64,000 nt of DNA from Cellvibrio sp. UBA7671 (GTDB lineage Bacteria > Pseudomonadota > Gammaproteobacteria > Pseudomonadales > Cellvibrionaceae), in contig DLHJ01000004.1 of the NCBI GenBank assembly GCA_002483145.1, forward strand, positions 228,011-292,010, read 5' to 3'. Of the stretch, positions 48,277 through 58,133 are shown in pieces. Position 1 is the stretch's first letter; each line of letters opens with the position of its first letter. A model generated the notes under the pieces. The model saw only the letters and a list, made by a program, of their open reading frames with translations, was not told the origin of the DNA and did no database searches. The position numbers and the translations under genes are program-made.

Positions 48277-51200
48277 ATGTTAAAGACCGTACTTATCGCC
48301 AACCGCGGAGAAATCGCGGTGCGCATTGCCAAGACCCTGAAAAAAATGGGTATCGAATCAGTTGCGGTTTATTCCGATGCCGACCGCAACTCAGCGCATG
48401 TAACTGCCTGCGATAAAGCAATCTGCCTTGGTGGTAATACGGCCGCCGAAAGTTATTTGAAATCCGATTTAATTCTCGCCGCCGCAAAAGAAACCGGTGC
48501 TCAGGCAATTATTCCCGGTTATGGCTTTCTCTCTGAAAACGCCAAATTTTGTGAGCAGTGTGAAGCAGAAGGCATCGCATTTTGCGGCCCTACTCCCGCA
48601 CAAATTCGCGAATTCGGTTTGAAGCACACCTCGCGTGAAATTGCTGAAAAAGCTGGTGTGCCACTTACCCCTGGAACCGGCTTGCTGGATTCAATTGACG
48701 AAGCCGTTGCCTCTGCTGCGCAACTGGGTTATCCCGTTATGCTGAAGAGCACAGCCGGTGGCGGTGGTATCGGATTGACTCGCTGCAACAACGAAGCAGA
48801 ATTAGTTGCTGCCTATGAAAGCGTAAAACGTCTAGGGCAAAACTTTTTCAGCGATAGCGGTGTATTCCTTGAGCGTTTTGTCGATAACGCCCGTCATGTG
48901 GAAGTACAAATTTTTGGTGACGGCAAAGGTAACGTACTTGCATTGGGTGAACGCGATTGCTCCCTGCAACGCCGCAACCAAAAAGTGGTTGAAGAAACCC
49001 CCGCTCCCAATTTACCTGCTGCAACCCGTGATAAATTATTGGCGGCATCAAAAAGTTTGGGTGAAGCCGTTAATTACCGCTCAGCCGGTACCATTGAATA
49101 TATTTACGATGCGGCGCGCGATGCGTTTTATTTTTTGGAAGTAAATACCCGTCTGCAAGTTGAACACCCAATTACTGAAGCTTGTACCGGAGTAGATTTG
49201 GTAGAGTGGATGATCCTTACCGCCGCTGGCACACCGCCAAAACTGGATATCGAAATCAATCCGAAAGGCGCCGCTATTGAAGTGCGTTTGTATGCGGAAG
49301 ACCCAGTGCGCGATTTCCAACCATCGCCCGGCGTATTAACCGATGTACATTTTTCCGAATCAGCGCGTATTGACACCTGGGTTTCTACCGGCACCGAAGT
49401 ATCGCCCTATTACGATCCAATGATTGCGAAAATTATTGTGTATGGTAAAGATCGAGCTGATGCAATTAGCAAAATGAAAACCGCGCTGAATGAAACCCGC
49501 GCAGCAGGCATTGCCACCAATCTGGATTACTTGCGTCAAATTATCGCAACGGATTTTTTTGGCAGCGGCGATGTTGCCACCAATAAATTAGCAAGCTTTG
49601 AATATAAAGCACCCGTCATTGAAGTATTACAACCGGGAACTTATACCAGTGTGCAGGATTACCCAGGCCGCGTCGGTTTGTGGAGTATTGGTGTTCCACC
49701 CTCAGGCCCGATGGATGATTATGCTTTCCGTGTGGCCAACCGTATTGTCGGCAACCATGAAAGTGCAGCCGCTCTGGAATACACCATTATCGGGCCAAAA
49801 TTAAAATTCCATCGCGATGCAACCATCGCACTGACGGGTGCAACATCGCCCGCAAAAATTGATGGCGAATTAATTCCATTCTGGCAACCGGTTGCCATTA
49901 AAGCCGGACAAATTCTGGAAGTGGGCAAAGCCGACCAAGGTTGTCGCGGATACCTCGCGGTGCGCAATGGTTTTGATGTACCAGTGTATTTAGGCAGCCG
50001 CTCTACCTTTGCACTCGGTCAATTTGGTGGCCATGCCGGTCGCACCTTGCGCGCAACCGATATGCTGCCGATTAGCAATCCGGCAATTGCCGCCTGCACT
50101 ACTCCAGCACCTGTTTACGAAGCCGCAGCGGCACCTGTTGAATTAATCCCGAGCTATCCAAGTGAATGGGAAATTGGTGTGCTCTATGGTCCACACGGTG
50201 CTCCAGACTTTTTCACCGAAGATGCGATTGACATGTTTTTTTCAACCGCATGGGAAGTGCACTACAACTCCAACCGTTTGGGCATTCGCTTGAATGGCCC
50301 CAAGCCTACATGGACACGCAGTGACGGCGGTGAAGCCGGTCTGCACCCATCCAATATTCACGATACTGAATATGCTGTTGGCTCAATTAACTTCACCGGC
50401 GATATGCCAGTCATCCTTACCAAAGACGGCCCTAGCCTCGGTGGATTTGTTTGCCCGGTTACAATTGTAAAAGCGGAATTATGGAAGGTTGGTCAGGTAA
50501 AACCCGGCGATAAAATTCGCTTTAAACGCTTGAGTTTTGATGCAGCACTGGCTCTGGAATTATCCATTGATCGTGCAATTGAAAACCTGAGTGTACAACC
50601 GGAAGTATTACTCGCGCCCATTGTTAAACCGGAAAACACCATTTCCGATTGTATCGTTGCCGCATTGCCACCGCAGGGCAGCCGCCCATTGGTGAGTTAT
50701 CGCCAAGCGGGCGATAAATATATCCTGCTCGAATACGGCGACAATATTCTTGAATTGAGTTTGCGCTTGCGTGTGTACGCATTGATGGAAGCATTGAAAG
50801 CATCACCGATTGAAGGCGTGATTGAATTATCGCCCGGTGTGCGCTCCCTGCAAATTAATTACGACAGCCGCGTCATTCATCAACAGCAATTAATCAATCA
50901 ATTATTAGTGATTGAAGAAACACTCGGCGATGCCCGCGATACCAAAGTACCGAGCCGCATTGTGTATATGCCGATGGCCTTTGAAGATTCGGCCACACTG
51001 GATGCAGTTTCACGCTATCGCCAATCGGTGCGCGATACAGCGCCCTGGTTGCCGAGCAACACTGAATTTATGCGTCGTATTAATGGCCTTGATTCCGTCG
51101 AGCAAGTAAAACAAATTTTGTTTGAAACCAGCTACATGGTGTTGGGTTTGGGCGATGTGTATCTCGGTGCACCTTGCGCAGTACCGGTTGACCCGCGTCA

Positions 51201-51897
51201 TCGTTTGCTCACTTCCAAATACAATCCAGCGCGCACTTACACCGCCGAAGGCACTGTGGGAATCGGCGGGGTATATATGTGTATTTACGGTATGGATTCT
51301 CCCGGTGGCTACCAGCTTGTAGGGCGGACACTGCCGATCTGGAATAAATTCCTCAAAAACCCGATCTTCAAAGATGGTGAACCCTGGTTATTAAAATTCT
51401 TTGACCGCGTGCGCTATTACGAAGTGACCGAAGAAGAGCTCACTGCACAGCGCGAAGCATTCCGCGAAGGCCGTTTAAGCCTGCGTATTGAAGAAGATTA
51501 TTTTAGCCTCGCTGAACACGAACAGTTCCTGCACGACAATGCCGCGAGCATTGCTGAATTTAAAACCAAACAACAAGCCGCTTTCACCAAAGAAGTCGCA
51601 CTCTGGCAAGCCGATGAAGAAAAACAAGTTGATGCAGCATTGCAAGCAAAAGTATCGACTGGCCCGATTGATGTTGATGGCCATGCCGTTACTGCCGATA
51701 TCAGCGGCAACATTTGGAAGTTGTTGGTTGAGCCAGGTCAATCAGTAGAAGTAGATCAACCACTGTTAATTGTGGAAGCGATGAAAATGGAATTTTCGGT
51801 ATATGCCGATCGCGCTGCAAAAATTGGTTCGATTCATTGCGAGCCAGGCAAACAAGTCAATGCAGGGGATTTGTTGTTGGTGCTGGAAGAAGATTAA
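48277..51897 (+). CDS. Biotin-dependent urea carboxylase
   Basis: A 1206-aa multidomain enzyme that carboxylates urea to allophanate using ATP and bicarbonate. Order: biotin carboxylase (about 1-450, with AGGGGIGLTRC-type glycine loop and EVNTRLQVEHPITE), KipA-like carboxyltransferase part (about 455-790, SVQDYPGRVGLWSIGVPPSG), KipI-like part (about 800-1010), and the biotinyl domain with EAMKM and the biotinylated Lys1170. GGAG lies 7 nt upstream of the ATG. Some homologues prefer guanidine, but those usually sit with two UAAP-type deiminase subunits and a guanidine riboswitch. Neither is seen here and a urea transporter follows, so urea is the likely substrate. Confidence 0.94.
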   Translation: MLKTVLIANRGEIAVRIAKTLKKMGIESVAVYSDADRNSAHVTACDKAICLGGNTAAESYLKSDLILAAAKETGAQAIIPGYGFLSENAKFCEQCEAEGIAFCGPTPAQIREFGLKHTSREIAEKAGVPLTPGTGLLDSIDEAVASAAQLGYPVMLKSTAGGGGIGLTRCNNEAELVAAYESVKRLGQNFFSDSGVFLERFVDNARHVEVQIFGDGKGNVLALGERDCSLQRRNQKVVEETPAPNLPAATRDKLLAASKSLGEAVNYRSAGTIEYIYDAARDAFYFLEVNTRLQVEHPITEACTGVDLVEWMILTAAGTPPKLDIEINPKGAAIEVRLYAEDPVRDFQPSPGVLTDVHFSESARIDTWVSTGTEVSPYYDPMIAKIIVYGKDRADAISKMKTALNETRAAGIATNLDYLRQIIATDFFGSGDVATNKLASFEYKAPVIEVLQPGTYTSVQDYPGRVGLWSIGVPPSGPMDDYAFRVANRIVGNHESAAALEYTIIGPKLKFHRDATIALTGATSPAKIDGELIPFWQPVAIKAGQILEVGKADQGCRGYLAVRNGFDVPVYLGSRSTFALGQFGGHAGRTLRATDMLPISNPAIAACTTPAPVYEAAAAPVELIPSYPSEWEIGVLYGPHGAPDFFTEDAIDMFFSTAWEVHYNSNRLGIRLNGPKPTWTRSDGGEAGLHPSNIHDTEYAVGSINFTGDMPVILTKDGPSLGGFVCPVTIVKAELWKVGQVKPGDKIRFKRLSFDAALALELSIDRAIENLSVQPEVLLAPIVKPENTISDCIVAALPPQGSRPLVSYRQAGDKYILLEYGDNILELSLRLRVYALMEALKASPIEGVIELSPGVRSLQINYDSRVIHQQQLINQLLVIEETLGDARDTKVPSRIVYMPMAFEDSATLDAVSRYRQSVRDTAPWLPSNTEFMRRINGLDSVEQVKQILFETSYMVLGLGDVYLGAPCAVPVDPRHRLLTSKYNPARTYTAEGTVGIGGVYMCIYGMDSPGGYQLVGRTLPIWNKFLKNPIFKDGEPWLLKFFDRVRYYEVTEEELTAQREAFREGRLSLRIEEDYFSLAEHEQFLHDNAASIAEFKTKQQAAFTKEVALWQADEEKQVDAALQAKVSTGPIDVDGHAVTADISGNIWKLLVEPGQSVEVDQPLLIVEAMKMEFSVYADRAAKIGSIHCEPGKQVNAGDLLLVLEED

Positions 51898-51910
51898 TTT
51901 AAAACACGGA

Positions 51911-51981
51911 CGTAGGTTGGGCAGCAATGCCCCACATCAAATATTTAAAACGAAATGTTGGGCATTGCTGCTCAACCTACG
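51911..51981. repeat. Palindromic element between urea carboxylase and the GntR gene
   Basis: Arms 51911-51937 and 51955-51981 are 27-bp inverted repeats with two mismatches (outer part CGTAGGTTG / CAACCTACG) around a 17-bp AT-rich centre. The GTAGG...CCTAC ends recall the element at 41146-41233, though the interiors differ. It looks like a non-coding mobile or REP-like repeat. Confidence 0.75.
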
Positions 51982-51989
51982 GTAAAACC

Positions 51990-52703
51990 ATGAAATTAAT
52001 CAAACACGACAAAACCAAAAAGAAAGCCGACGAACCGCGCACCAATTTAACAGAGCGGATTTATCAAACAATTAAAGACGATATTTTTTCATTTCGCTTA
52101 TTGCCCGGCGACCGGTTTAGCGAAAACGAAATCGCCGAGCGTGTGGCGGCAAGCCGTACCCCGGTACGTGAAGCGCTAGCGCGCCTGCAACGCGAAGGTT
52201 TTGTCGATGTTTCCTTTCGTAGCGGCTGGCAAGTCAAACCTTTTGACTTTAAACAATTTGAACAGCTTTACGATGTACGCATCGTACTGGAACTGGCAGC
52301 AGTTAAAAAATTATGCGAAATGGAACCAGCGCCACCGCTGGAAGATTTAAAACGTATCTGGCTAGTAAAACCGGAAGATCGTTTGGAAGACGGCCCAACC
52401 GTCTGTGCACTGGATGAACGCTTTCACGAGCAATTGATTGAAGCCACCGGCAACACAGAAATGGCACGAATCCATCACGATATTACTGAACGCTTGCGCA
52501 TTATTCGCCGAATCGATTTCACCCAGCGCAACCGTATCGAAGCGACCTACGACGAACACGCCAAAATCTTGCGCACGATTATTGAACGGCGCGCAGAGGA
52601 TGTAAAAAGTTATTTAAAAACGCATATCGAAGCGAGTAAAGCCGAAGTGCGGAAAATTACACTGCACATGCTCTATGAAGCACAGCAGCAGAACCCGGAT
52701 TAA
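51990..52703 (+). CDS. GntR-family regulator, FCD type, of the urea cluster
   Basis: A 237-aa regulator. The N-terminal winged helix (about 20-85) has GDRFSENEIAERVAASRTPVREALARLQREG; the C-terminal FCD domain (about 90-225) has DERFHEQLIEATGN and YDEHAKIL, whose His and Asp residues usually bind a metal. It sits between urea carboxylase and urtA on the same strand, so it probably controls this cluster in response to urea, allophanate or a related compound. The ATG at 51990 gives a normal length; the ribosome site is weak. A palindromic element ends just before it. Confidence 0.88.
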   Translation: MKLIKHDKTKKKADEPRTNLTERIYQTIKDDIFSFRLLPGDRFSENEIAERVAASRTPVREALARLQREGFVDVSFRSGWQVKPFDFKQFEQLYDVRIVLELAAVKKLCEMEPAPPLEDLKRIWLVKPEDRLEDGPTVCALDERFHEQLIEATGNTEMARIHHDITERLRIIRRIDFTQRNRIEATYDEHAKILRTIIERRAEDVKSYLKTHIEASKAEVRKITLHMLYEAQQQNPD

Positions 52704-52890
52704 TTGCAACACTTTCAAAAACAGAGTGACAACATTTTTTATGCCTGAAGCACATAAAAAATGATTAAGGAAGAAAAATCTGTCACCCACGATTAGCGTT
52801 AACAGCGTTACCGGAAAATGGTGTTTATACAAACAACATAGCACCAAACTTAAAACCACTGAGTCATTAAACCATCTAGGAGACAGACCC

Positions 52891-54186
52891 ATGAAGCTGA
52901 AGAAGATAGCAAAACATGTCGGGGCACTCGGTATCGCCTGCGGCCTAACCATCGCATCGTTTAGCGCTGCTGCCGCTGACACCATTAAAGTGGGTGTACT
53001 TCACTCACTGTCTGGCACTATGGCAATTTCAGAAACCACCCTGAAAGACACCATGTTGATGTTGATCGAAGAGCAAAACAAAAAAGGGGGTTTGCTCGGT
53101 AAAAAATTGGAAGCCGTTGTGGTTGACCCAGCGTCAAACTGGCCACTGTTTGCCGAAAAAACCCGTGAATTGTTAACCAAGGATAAAGTCGCAGCAATCT
53201 TCGGTTGCTGGACCTCTGTTTCGCGCAAATCGGTATTGCCCGTAATTGAAGAATTAAACGGCGTACTTTTTTATCCCGTGCAATACGAAGGTGAAGAATC
53301 TTCGCGCAACGTGTTCTACACAGGTGCTGCACCAAACCAACAAGCAATCCCTGCTGTTGATTACCTGATGAAAGAAATGAAAGTGAAGCGCTGGGTGTTG
53401 GCCGGTACCGACTATGTATACCCACGCACCACCAATAAAATCCTTGAAGCTTATTTGATGGCGAAAGGCGTTGCCAAAGAAGACATCATGATCAACTACA
53501 CCCCGTTCGGCCATTCCGATTGGCAAAACATCGTGTCCGATATCAAACGTTTTGGCTCAGCAGGCAAAAAGACCGCAGTGGTGTCTACCATCAACGGTGA
53601 TGCGAACGTACCTTTCTACCGTGAACTTGGCAACCAAAAAGTCACTGCAGAAGATATTCCGGTTGTTGCTTTCTCTGTAGGTGAAGAAGAACTTTCCGGT
53701 ATCGATACCAAGCCATTGGTAGGTCACCTCGCTGCATGGAACTACTTCATGAGCGAAGACAACACTGCTAACGCTGCGTTCATCAAGCAATGGAAAGCGT
53801 TCATCAAGAATCCAAAACGCGTAACCAACGATCCGATGGAAGCACATTACATCGGCTTCAACATGTGGGTAAAAGCGGTTGAGAAAGCAGGCACTACCGA
53901 TACTGACAAAGTGGTTGATGCCATCATCGGTGTTGAAGCACCTAATCTGACTGGCGGCATCAGCAAAATGTTGCCGAACCACCACATCACCAAACCCGTG
54001 TTGATTGGCGAAATCCAGGAAGACGGTCAATTCCTTACCGTTTCACAAACCGATGGTTTGGTTCCGGGTGATGCATGGTCTGACTATCTTGAAGGTTCAA
54101 AAGATCTGGAATCAGACTGGATTAAATTGAAGTGCGGTAATTACAACACCAAAACTAAAAAATGTTTAGGTGCTGCAGCGCAGTAA
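52891..54186 (+). CDS. urtA: Urea ABC transporter substrate-binding protein UrtA
   Basis: A 431-aa precursor with a Sec signal peptide ending near SAAAA-DTIK. The mature part has the UrtA signature VGVLHSLSGTMAISETTLKD, FGCWTSVSRKSVLPV and FYPVQYEGEESSRN, and lacks features of leucine-binding paralogues. It captures urea in the periplasm. TAGGAG lies 8 nt upstream. A 186-nt gap with a strong hairpin separates it from urtB. Confidence 0.95.
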   Translation: MKLKKIAKHVGALGIACGLTIASFSAAAADTIKVGVLHSLSGTMAISETTLKDTMLMLIEEQNKKGGLLGKKLEAVVVDPASNWPLFAEKTRELLTKDKVAAIFGCWTSVSRKSVLPVIEELNGVLFYPVQYEGEESSRNVFYTGAAPNQQAIPAVDYLMKEMKVKRWVLAGTDYVYPRTTNKILEAYLMAKGVAKEDIMINYTPFGHSDWQNIVSDIKRFGSAGKKTAVVSTINGDANVPFYRELGNQKVTAEDIPVVAFSVGEEELSGIDTKPLVGHLAAWNYFMSEDNTANAAFIKQWKAFIKNPKRVTNDPMEAHYIGFNMWVKAVEKAGTTDTDKVVDAIIGVEAPNLTGGISKMLPNHHITKPVLIGEIQEDGQFLTVSQTDGLVPGDAWSDYLEGSKDLESDWIKLKCGNYNTKTKKCLGAAAQ

Positions 54187-54200
54187 TAATATCCATACCA

Positions 54201-54298
54201 CTCGCTGCCAAGCTCTGCTTGGGAGCGAGTTCCTACCGCACCAATTAAGTAGATTGTTAAATATATATGCATTACCAATGCAGAGCTTGGGAACGAGC
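54201..54298. repeat. Hairpin and inverted-repeat element between urtA and urtB
   Basis: 54201-54229 forms a hairpin (CTCGCT-g-CCAAGC-tct-GCTTGG-g-AGCGAG). The right end, 54275-54298, is an inverted copy of the left part sharing CCAAGCTCTGC/GCAGAGCTTGG. The middle is AT-rich. It may protect the urtA mRNA 3' end and also looks like an interspersed repeat. Confidence 0.65.
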
Positions 54299-54372
54299 AA
54301 AAAGCATTACCTAAAAAATTAAAAAAGTTCCACCAAAAATTATTTTCAATTTGTTTTTACAGAGACACGACT

Positions 54373-56064
54373 ATGCGAAACCCAATGCAGCTGTTTGGAA
54401 GATGGCAAGTGCAGTTGATATTATTATTATCACTTTGCTGCCCGGTTTCGATTTTTGCACAAGACGCGGATACAACAGCTAGCACCACAGAAGCAGCCAG
54501 TGACACCACACCAGCAGAAACTCCTGCTGTCACTGAACCTGAATTTGATACCCTCGTCAAAGCCTTAACCCAAGGCAGTTTGCCCAAGCGTGCACAAACC
54601 GCTAAAAAATTAGGTAAGCTCGAAGACCACCGTGTTGCAGGGATAATTGCCGCACTGCAACAAGGCAATCTTTACGCAGAAAAATCCAGCGACCCGATCG
54701 TCGCGATAGTCGATAATTCCGGCAATTATGTGGACGCAATCAGCGGTGAAAAAATTGCCGCCGATGCCGCCGAATCACTCAAACGTGTACCCATCAACAA
54801 CACCATGCGCACCCAGCTGCGCACAGTGTTGGCCGCATTAAATTTAAACGATAAAAATGCTGCAGTACGTCTGGATGCTGTCAATCGCATGATCGCTGAT
54901 GGTGTTGATGACGATATTATTGCGCTGCTGCAAGAGCGCCAGAAAACTGAGCCTGATGACGATGTGCGCACGGCAATCACTGCCGCTGTAGCATTGATGA
55001 ATTTGCAAAGTAGTGAACAACAAGTGCGTTTGGATGCAATCCAGATTTTGCGCGGTAGCCTCCAGCAGGAAGTGCGCACCGCATTACTCGAAATCGCCAC
55101 CAATGACGCCGATGTTAAAGTGAAACAGCAGGCGCAATTTGCACTGGATTCTATTGAAGACAGAATTGCCGCATTTCGTTTAACCGAAAATATTTTCTTT
55201 GGCTTGAGTTTAGGCTCAGTGCTGTTGCTCTCCGCGATTGGCCTCGCCATCACTTTTGGTGTGATGGGTGTAATCAATATGGCGCACGGCGAGTTGATGA
55301 TGATCGGCGCTTACGTCACCTGGGTGGTGCAACAAGTTTTCCCCAACCATATTGCTTACAGTTTGATGATAGCGATTCCAGCAGCGTTTATTGTTGCAGG
55401 CTTGGTAGGTATTGCAATTGAACGCGGCGTAATCCGTTTTTTATATGGCCGCCCACTGGAAACCCTGCTGGCCACCTTCGGCATCAGTTTGATTTTGCAG
55501 CAGGCTGCACGCAGCATTTTTTCTCCACTCAACCGCGCGGTTGAATTACCCGAATGGATGAGCGGCTCTCTGGTCATCAACCCGGTTCTCTCTATCACCT
55601 ACAACCGTCTGTACATTTTTATTTTCGGTTTGCTGGTGTTCTTTGCACTTCTGGTGATTCTGAAAAAAACCTCACTCGGATTAAAAGTGCGTGCCGTTTC
55701 GCAAAACCGTGCCATGGCTCGCGCTGTTGGCGTACGCGCAAGCTGGGTGGATGCGATGACATTTGGCCTCGGCTCTGGCATTGCCGGTATCGCTGGTGTT
55801 GCGCTCTCACAACTCACTAACGTTGGCCCCAATCTCGGCCAAGCCTACATTATCGATTCGTTTATGGTGGTGGTGTTTGGCGGAGTCGGCAATTTGTGGG
55901 GCACTCTTGTTGGCGCTATGGGGCTCGGTATCATCAATAAATTCCTCGAACCTTATGCAGGCGCAGTGCTTGCGAAAGTGTTGGTGTTGGTGCTGTTGAT
56001 TCTGTTTATCCAAAAACGACCCAAGGGAATTTTCCCGCAAAAAGGTCGTGCGGCGGCGGATTGA
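54373..56064 (+). CDS. urtB: Urea ABC transporter permease UrtB, long form
   Basis: A 563-aa permease. A signal-like helix (about 12-30) and a Thr/Ala-rich linker (32-58) lead into a roughly 210-residue extracytoplasmic helical domain with HEAT-like spacing (LNLNDKNAAVRLDAVNRMI, LQSSEQQVRLDAIQILRG). The LivH-type permease core starts near 275, with GVMGVINMAHGELMMIGAY and GLKVRAVSQNRAMARAVGV. The N-terminal domain is usual in proteobacterial UrtB. With UrtC it forms the urea channel. Confidence 0.94.
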   Translation: MRNPMQLFGRWQVQLILLLSLCCPVSIFAQDADTTASTTEAASDTTPAETPAVTEPEFDTLVKALTQGSLPKRAQTAKKLGKLEDHRVAGIIAALQQGNLYAEKSSDPIVAIVDNSGNYVDAISGEKIAADAAESLKRVPINNTMRTQLRTVLAALNLNDKNAAVRLDAVNRMIADGVDDDIIALLQERQKTEPDDDVRTAITAAVALMNLQSSEQQVRLDAIQILRGSLQQEVRTALLEIATNDADVKVKQQAQFALDSIEDRIAAFRLTENIFFGLSLGSVLLLSAIGLAITFGVMGVINMAHGELMMIGAYVTWVVQQVFPNHIAYSLMIAIPAAFIVAGLVGIAIERGVIRFLYGRPLETLLATFGISLILQQAARSIFSPLNRAVELPEWMSGSLVINPVLSITYNRLYIFIFGLLVFFALLVILKKTSLGLKVRAVSQNRAMARAVGVRASWVDAMTFGLGSGIAGIAGVALSQLTNVGPNLGQAYIIDSFMVVVFGGVGNLWGTLVGAMGLGIINKFLEPYAGAVLAKVLVLVLLILFIQKRPKGIFPQKGRAAAD

Positions 56065-56136
56065 TTAATCTCCTACCGCTCCCCTTTTGAATGCCAACAT
56101 CCAACGAATTGAAAGAATTTTAAAAGAGAGAATCAA

Positions 56137-57288
56137 ATGTTAACCCAACGTTTATTACTCAGCGATCGCGGCGGCATGATTGTGCTGGGATTGGTATTGC
56201 TCGCCATGGTGCTGGTGCCCATCTGCAATATCCTCGTGCCAGAAACCTCATCGTTGCATATCTCCACCTTTATGGTGACGCTGCTTGGAAAATTTCTGTG
56301 CTACGCACTGCTTGCACTCGCGGTGGATTTAATCTGGGGTTATTGCGGAATATTATCGCTCGGCCACGGCGCTTTTTTTGCGCTGGGCGGTTATGCGATG
56401 GGTATGTATTTGATGCGTCAGATTGGCCCCCGCGGTCAATACGGTGACCCACTGCTGCCCGACTTTATGGTGTTTTTAAACTGGAAAGAATTGCCCTGGT
56501 ATTGGCAGGGTTTTGATATGTTCTGGTTTGCGATGCTGATGGTGATTGTAATTCCCGGTTTGCTTGCGTTTGTTTTCGGTTGGCTTGCATTCCGCTCGCG
56601 TGTTACCGGTGTGTATTTTTCTATTATCACCCAGGCATTAACCTACGCGTTGCTGCTCGCGTTTTTCCGCAACGAAATGGGTTTTGGCGGCAACAATGGC
56701 CTTACCGATTTTAAAGATATTCTCGGCTTTCCTATTGCCGCTAACGGCACACGTATCTCACTGTTTTTAGCGTCCGGATTTATGTTGATAATTGCCTACA
56801 TCGCCTGCCGCTATATTGTCACTTCGCGCATGGGGAAAATTATTGTCTCGATCCGCGATGCGGAAAGCCGCACGCGTTTTTGCGGCTATAAAGTAGAGTC
56901 CTACAAACTCTGGTTATTTGTATTCTCTGCGATTCTCGCAGGCATTGCAGGTGCTTTATATGTTCCGCAAGTCGGCATTATTAACCCCGGTGAATTTTCA
57001 CCGCTCAACTCGATTGAGTTAGTCGTGTGGGTGGCCACTGGTGGGCGCGGCACTTTGTTTGGTGCGATTGTCGGTGCGTTTACCGTTAACTACGGCAAAA
57101 CCATTTTTACATCTTATTCACCTGAAACCTGGCTGTTTGCCCTGGGTGCACTGTTTGTGATTGTGACGTTAGTATTACCCAAAGGTTTGGTTGGCCTTTT
57201 TAATCGCAACAAAAAAGTACCAGCCAAAATTAACACTACTGCCGAGCCAACAAACAGCACAGCAGAAACCGCCAAGGAGAACGTGTAA
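56137..57288 (+). CDS. urtC: Urea ABC transporter permease UrtC
   Basis: A 383-aa LivM-type permease with about nine to ten membrane segments. LIWGYCGILSLGHGAFFALGGYAMGMYL and SRMGKIIVSIRDAESRTRFCGY are the conserved blocks. The C-terminal 25 residues are Thr/Ala/Glu-rich and disordered. Its stop overlaps the urtD start by one base (TAATG). Confidence 0.95.
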   Translation: MLTQRLLLSDRGGMIVLGLVLLAMVLVPICNILVPETSSLHISTFMVTLLGKFLCYALLALAVDLIWGYCGILSLGHGAFFALGGYAMGMYLMRQIGPRGQYGDPLLPDFMVFLNWKELPWYWQGFDMFWFAMLMVIVIPGLLAFVFGWLAFRSRVTGVYFSIITQALTYALLLAFFRNEMGFGGNNGLTDFKDILGFPIAANGTRISLFLASGFMLIIAYIACRYIVTSRMGKIIVSIRDAESRTRFCGYKVESYKLWLFVFSAILAGIAGALYVPQVGIINPGEFSPLNSIELVVWVATGGRGTLFGAIVGAFTVNYGKTIFTSYSPETWLFALGALFVIVTLVLPKGLVGLFNRNKKVPAKINTTAEPTNSTAETAKENV

Positions 57289-58100
57289 TGAATATTCTTT
57301 CGCAAGCACGCCGCTCACTTGGCCAAGCTGATCCAAATTTTGGTGCACCGCTGGATACTACCAAAGGCACGATTCTGTATGTGGAAGGTATAACCGTTAG
57401 CTTTGATGGATTTCGCGCACTCAATAATTTAAACCTCTACATCGATGAAGGTGAATTGCGCTGCATTATCGGCCCTAACGGCGCGGGCAAAACCACCATG
57501 ATGGATGTAATCACGGGCAAAACCAAACCGGATGAAGGCAGCGTTTTTTTCGGTCAGCAAATTAATTTGCTTGAACTCTCTGAGCATCAGATTGCGCGCG
57601 GTGGTATTGGCCGAAAATTCCAGAAACCCACTATTTTTGAAGCGCTGAGTGTGTACGAAAATTTGGAATTGGCAACCGCAGCCGATAAACGTGTGTGGTG
57701 GACGCTAACCCAGCAATTGAACAGCGCACAAAAATACCGTATTGACGAAGTACTGTTACAAATTGGCTTGCAAGAACATCGCTATAAAAATGCAGGTGCA
57801 TTATCGCACGGCCAAAAACAATGGCTGGAAATTGGAATGTTATTGATGCAAAACCCGCGCGTGTTGTTGGTGGATGAACCCGTCGCCGGTATGACGGGAG
57901 AAGAGACCGAAAAGACCGCCGAGCTATTATTATCACTCGCGGGCGACCACTCAGTCATTGTTGTAGAGCACGATATGAAGTTCGTCCGCTCTATCGCGCG
58001 CAAAGTCACTGTATTGCACCAAGGCTCAGTGCTCACTGAAGGCACTATGGATCAGGTACAAAATGATCCAAAAGTAATTGAAGTGTATCTTGGTGAATAA
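57288..58100 (+). CDS. urtD: Urea ABC transporter ATPase UrtD
   Basis: A 270-aa LivG-type ATPase. Walker A is GPNGAGKTT, the signature is LSHGQKQWLEIGMLLM, and Walker B is VLLVDEPVAGMTGEE, with switch His in VVEHDMKFV. The LSHGQKQW form is typical of UrtD. It works with UrtE to power UrtBC. Confidence 0.95.
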   Translation: MNILSQARRSLGQADPNFGAPLDTTKGTILYVEGITVSFDGFRALNNLNLYIDEGELRCIIGPNGAGKTTMMDVITGKTKPDEGSVFFGQQINLLELSEHQIARGGIGRKFQKPTIFEALSVYENLELATAADKRVWWTLTQQLNSAQKYRIDEVLLQIGLQEHRYKNAGALSHGQKQWLEIGMLLMQNPRVLLVDEPVAGMTGEETEKTAELLLSLAGDHSVIVVEHDMKFVRSIARKVTVLHQGSVLTEGTMDQVQNDPKVIEVYLGE

Positions 58101-58133
58101 AAAGTGAATAAATAGGACGAGAATACAACCATC

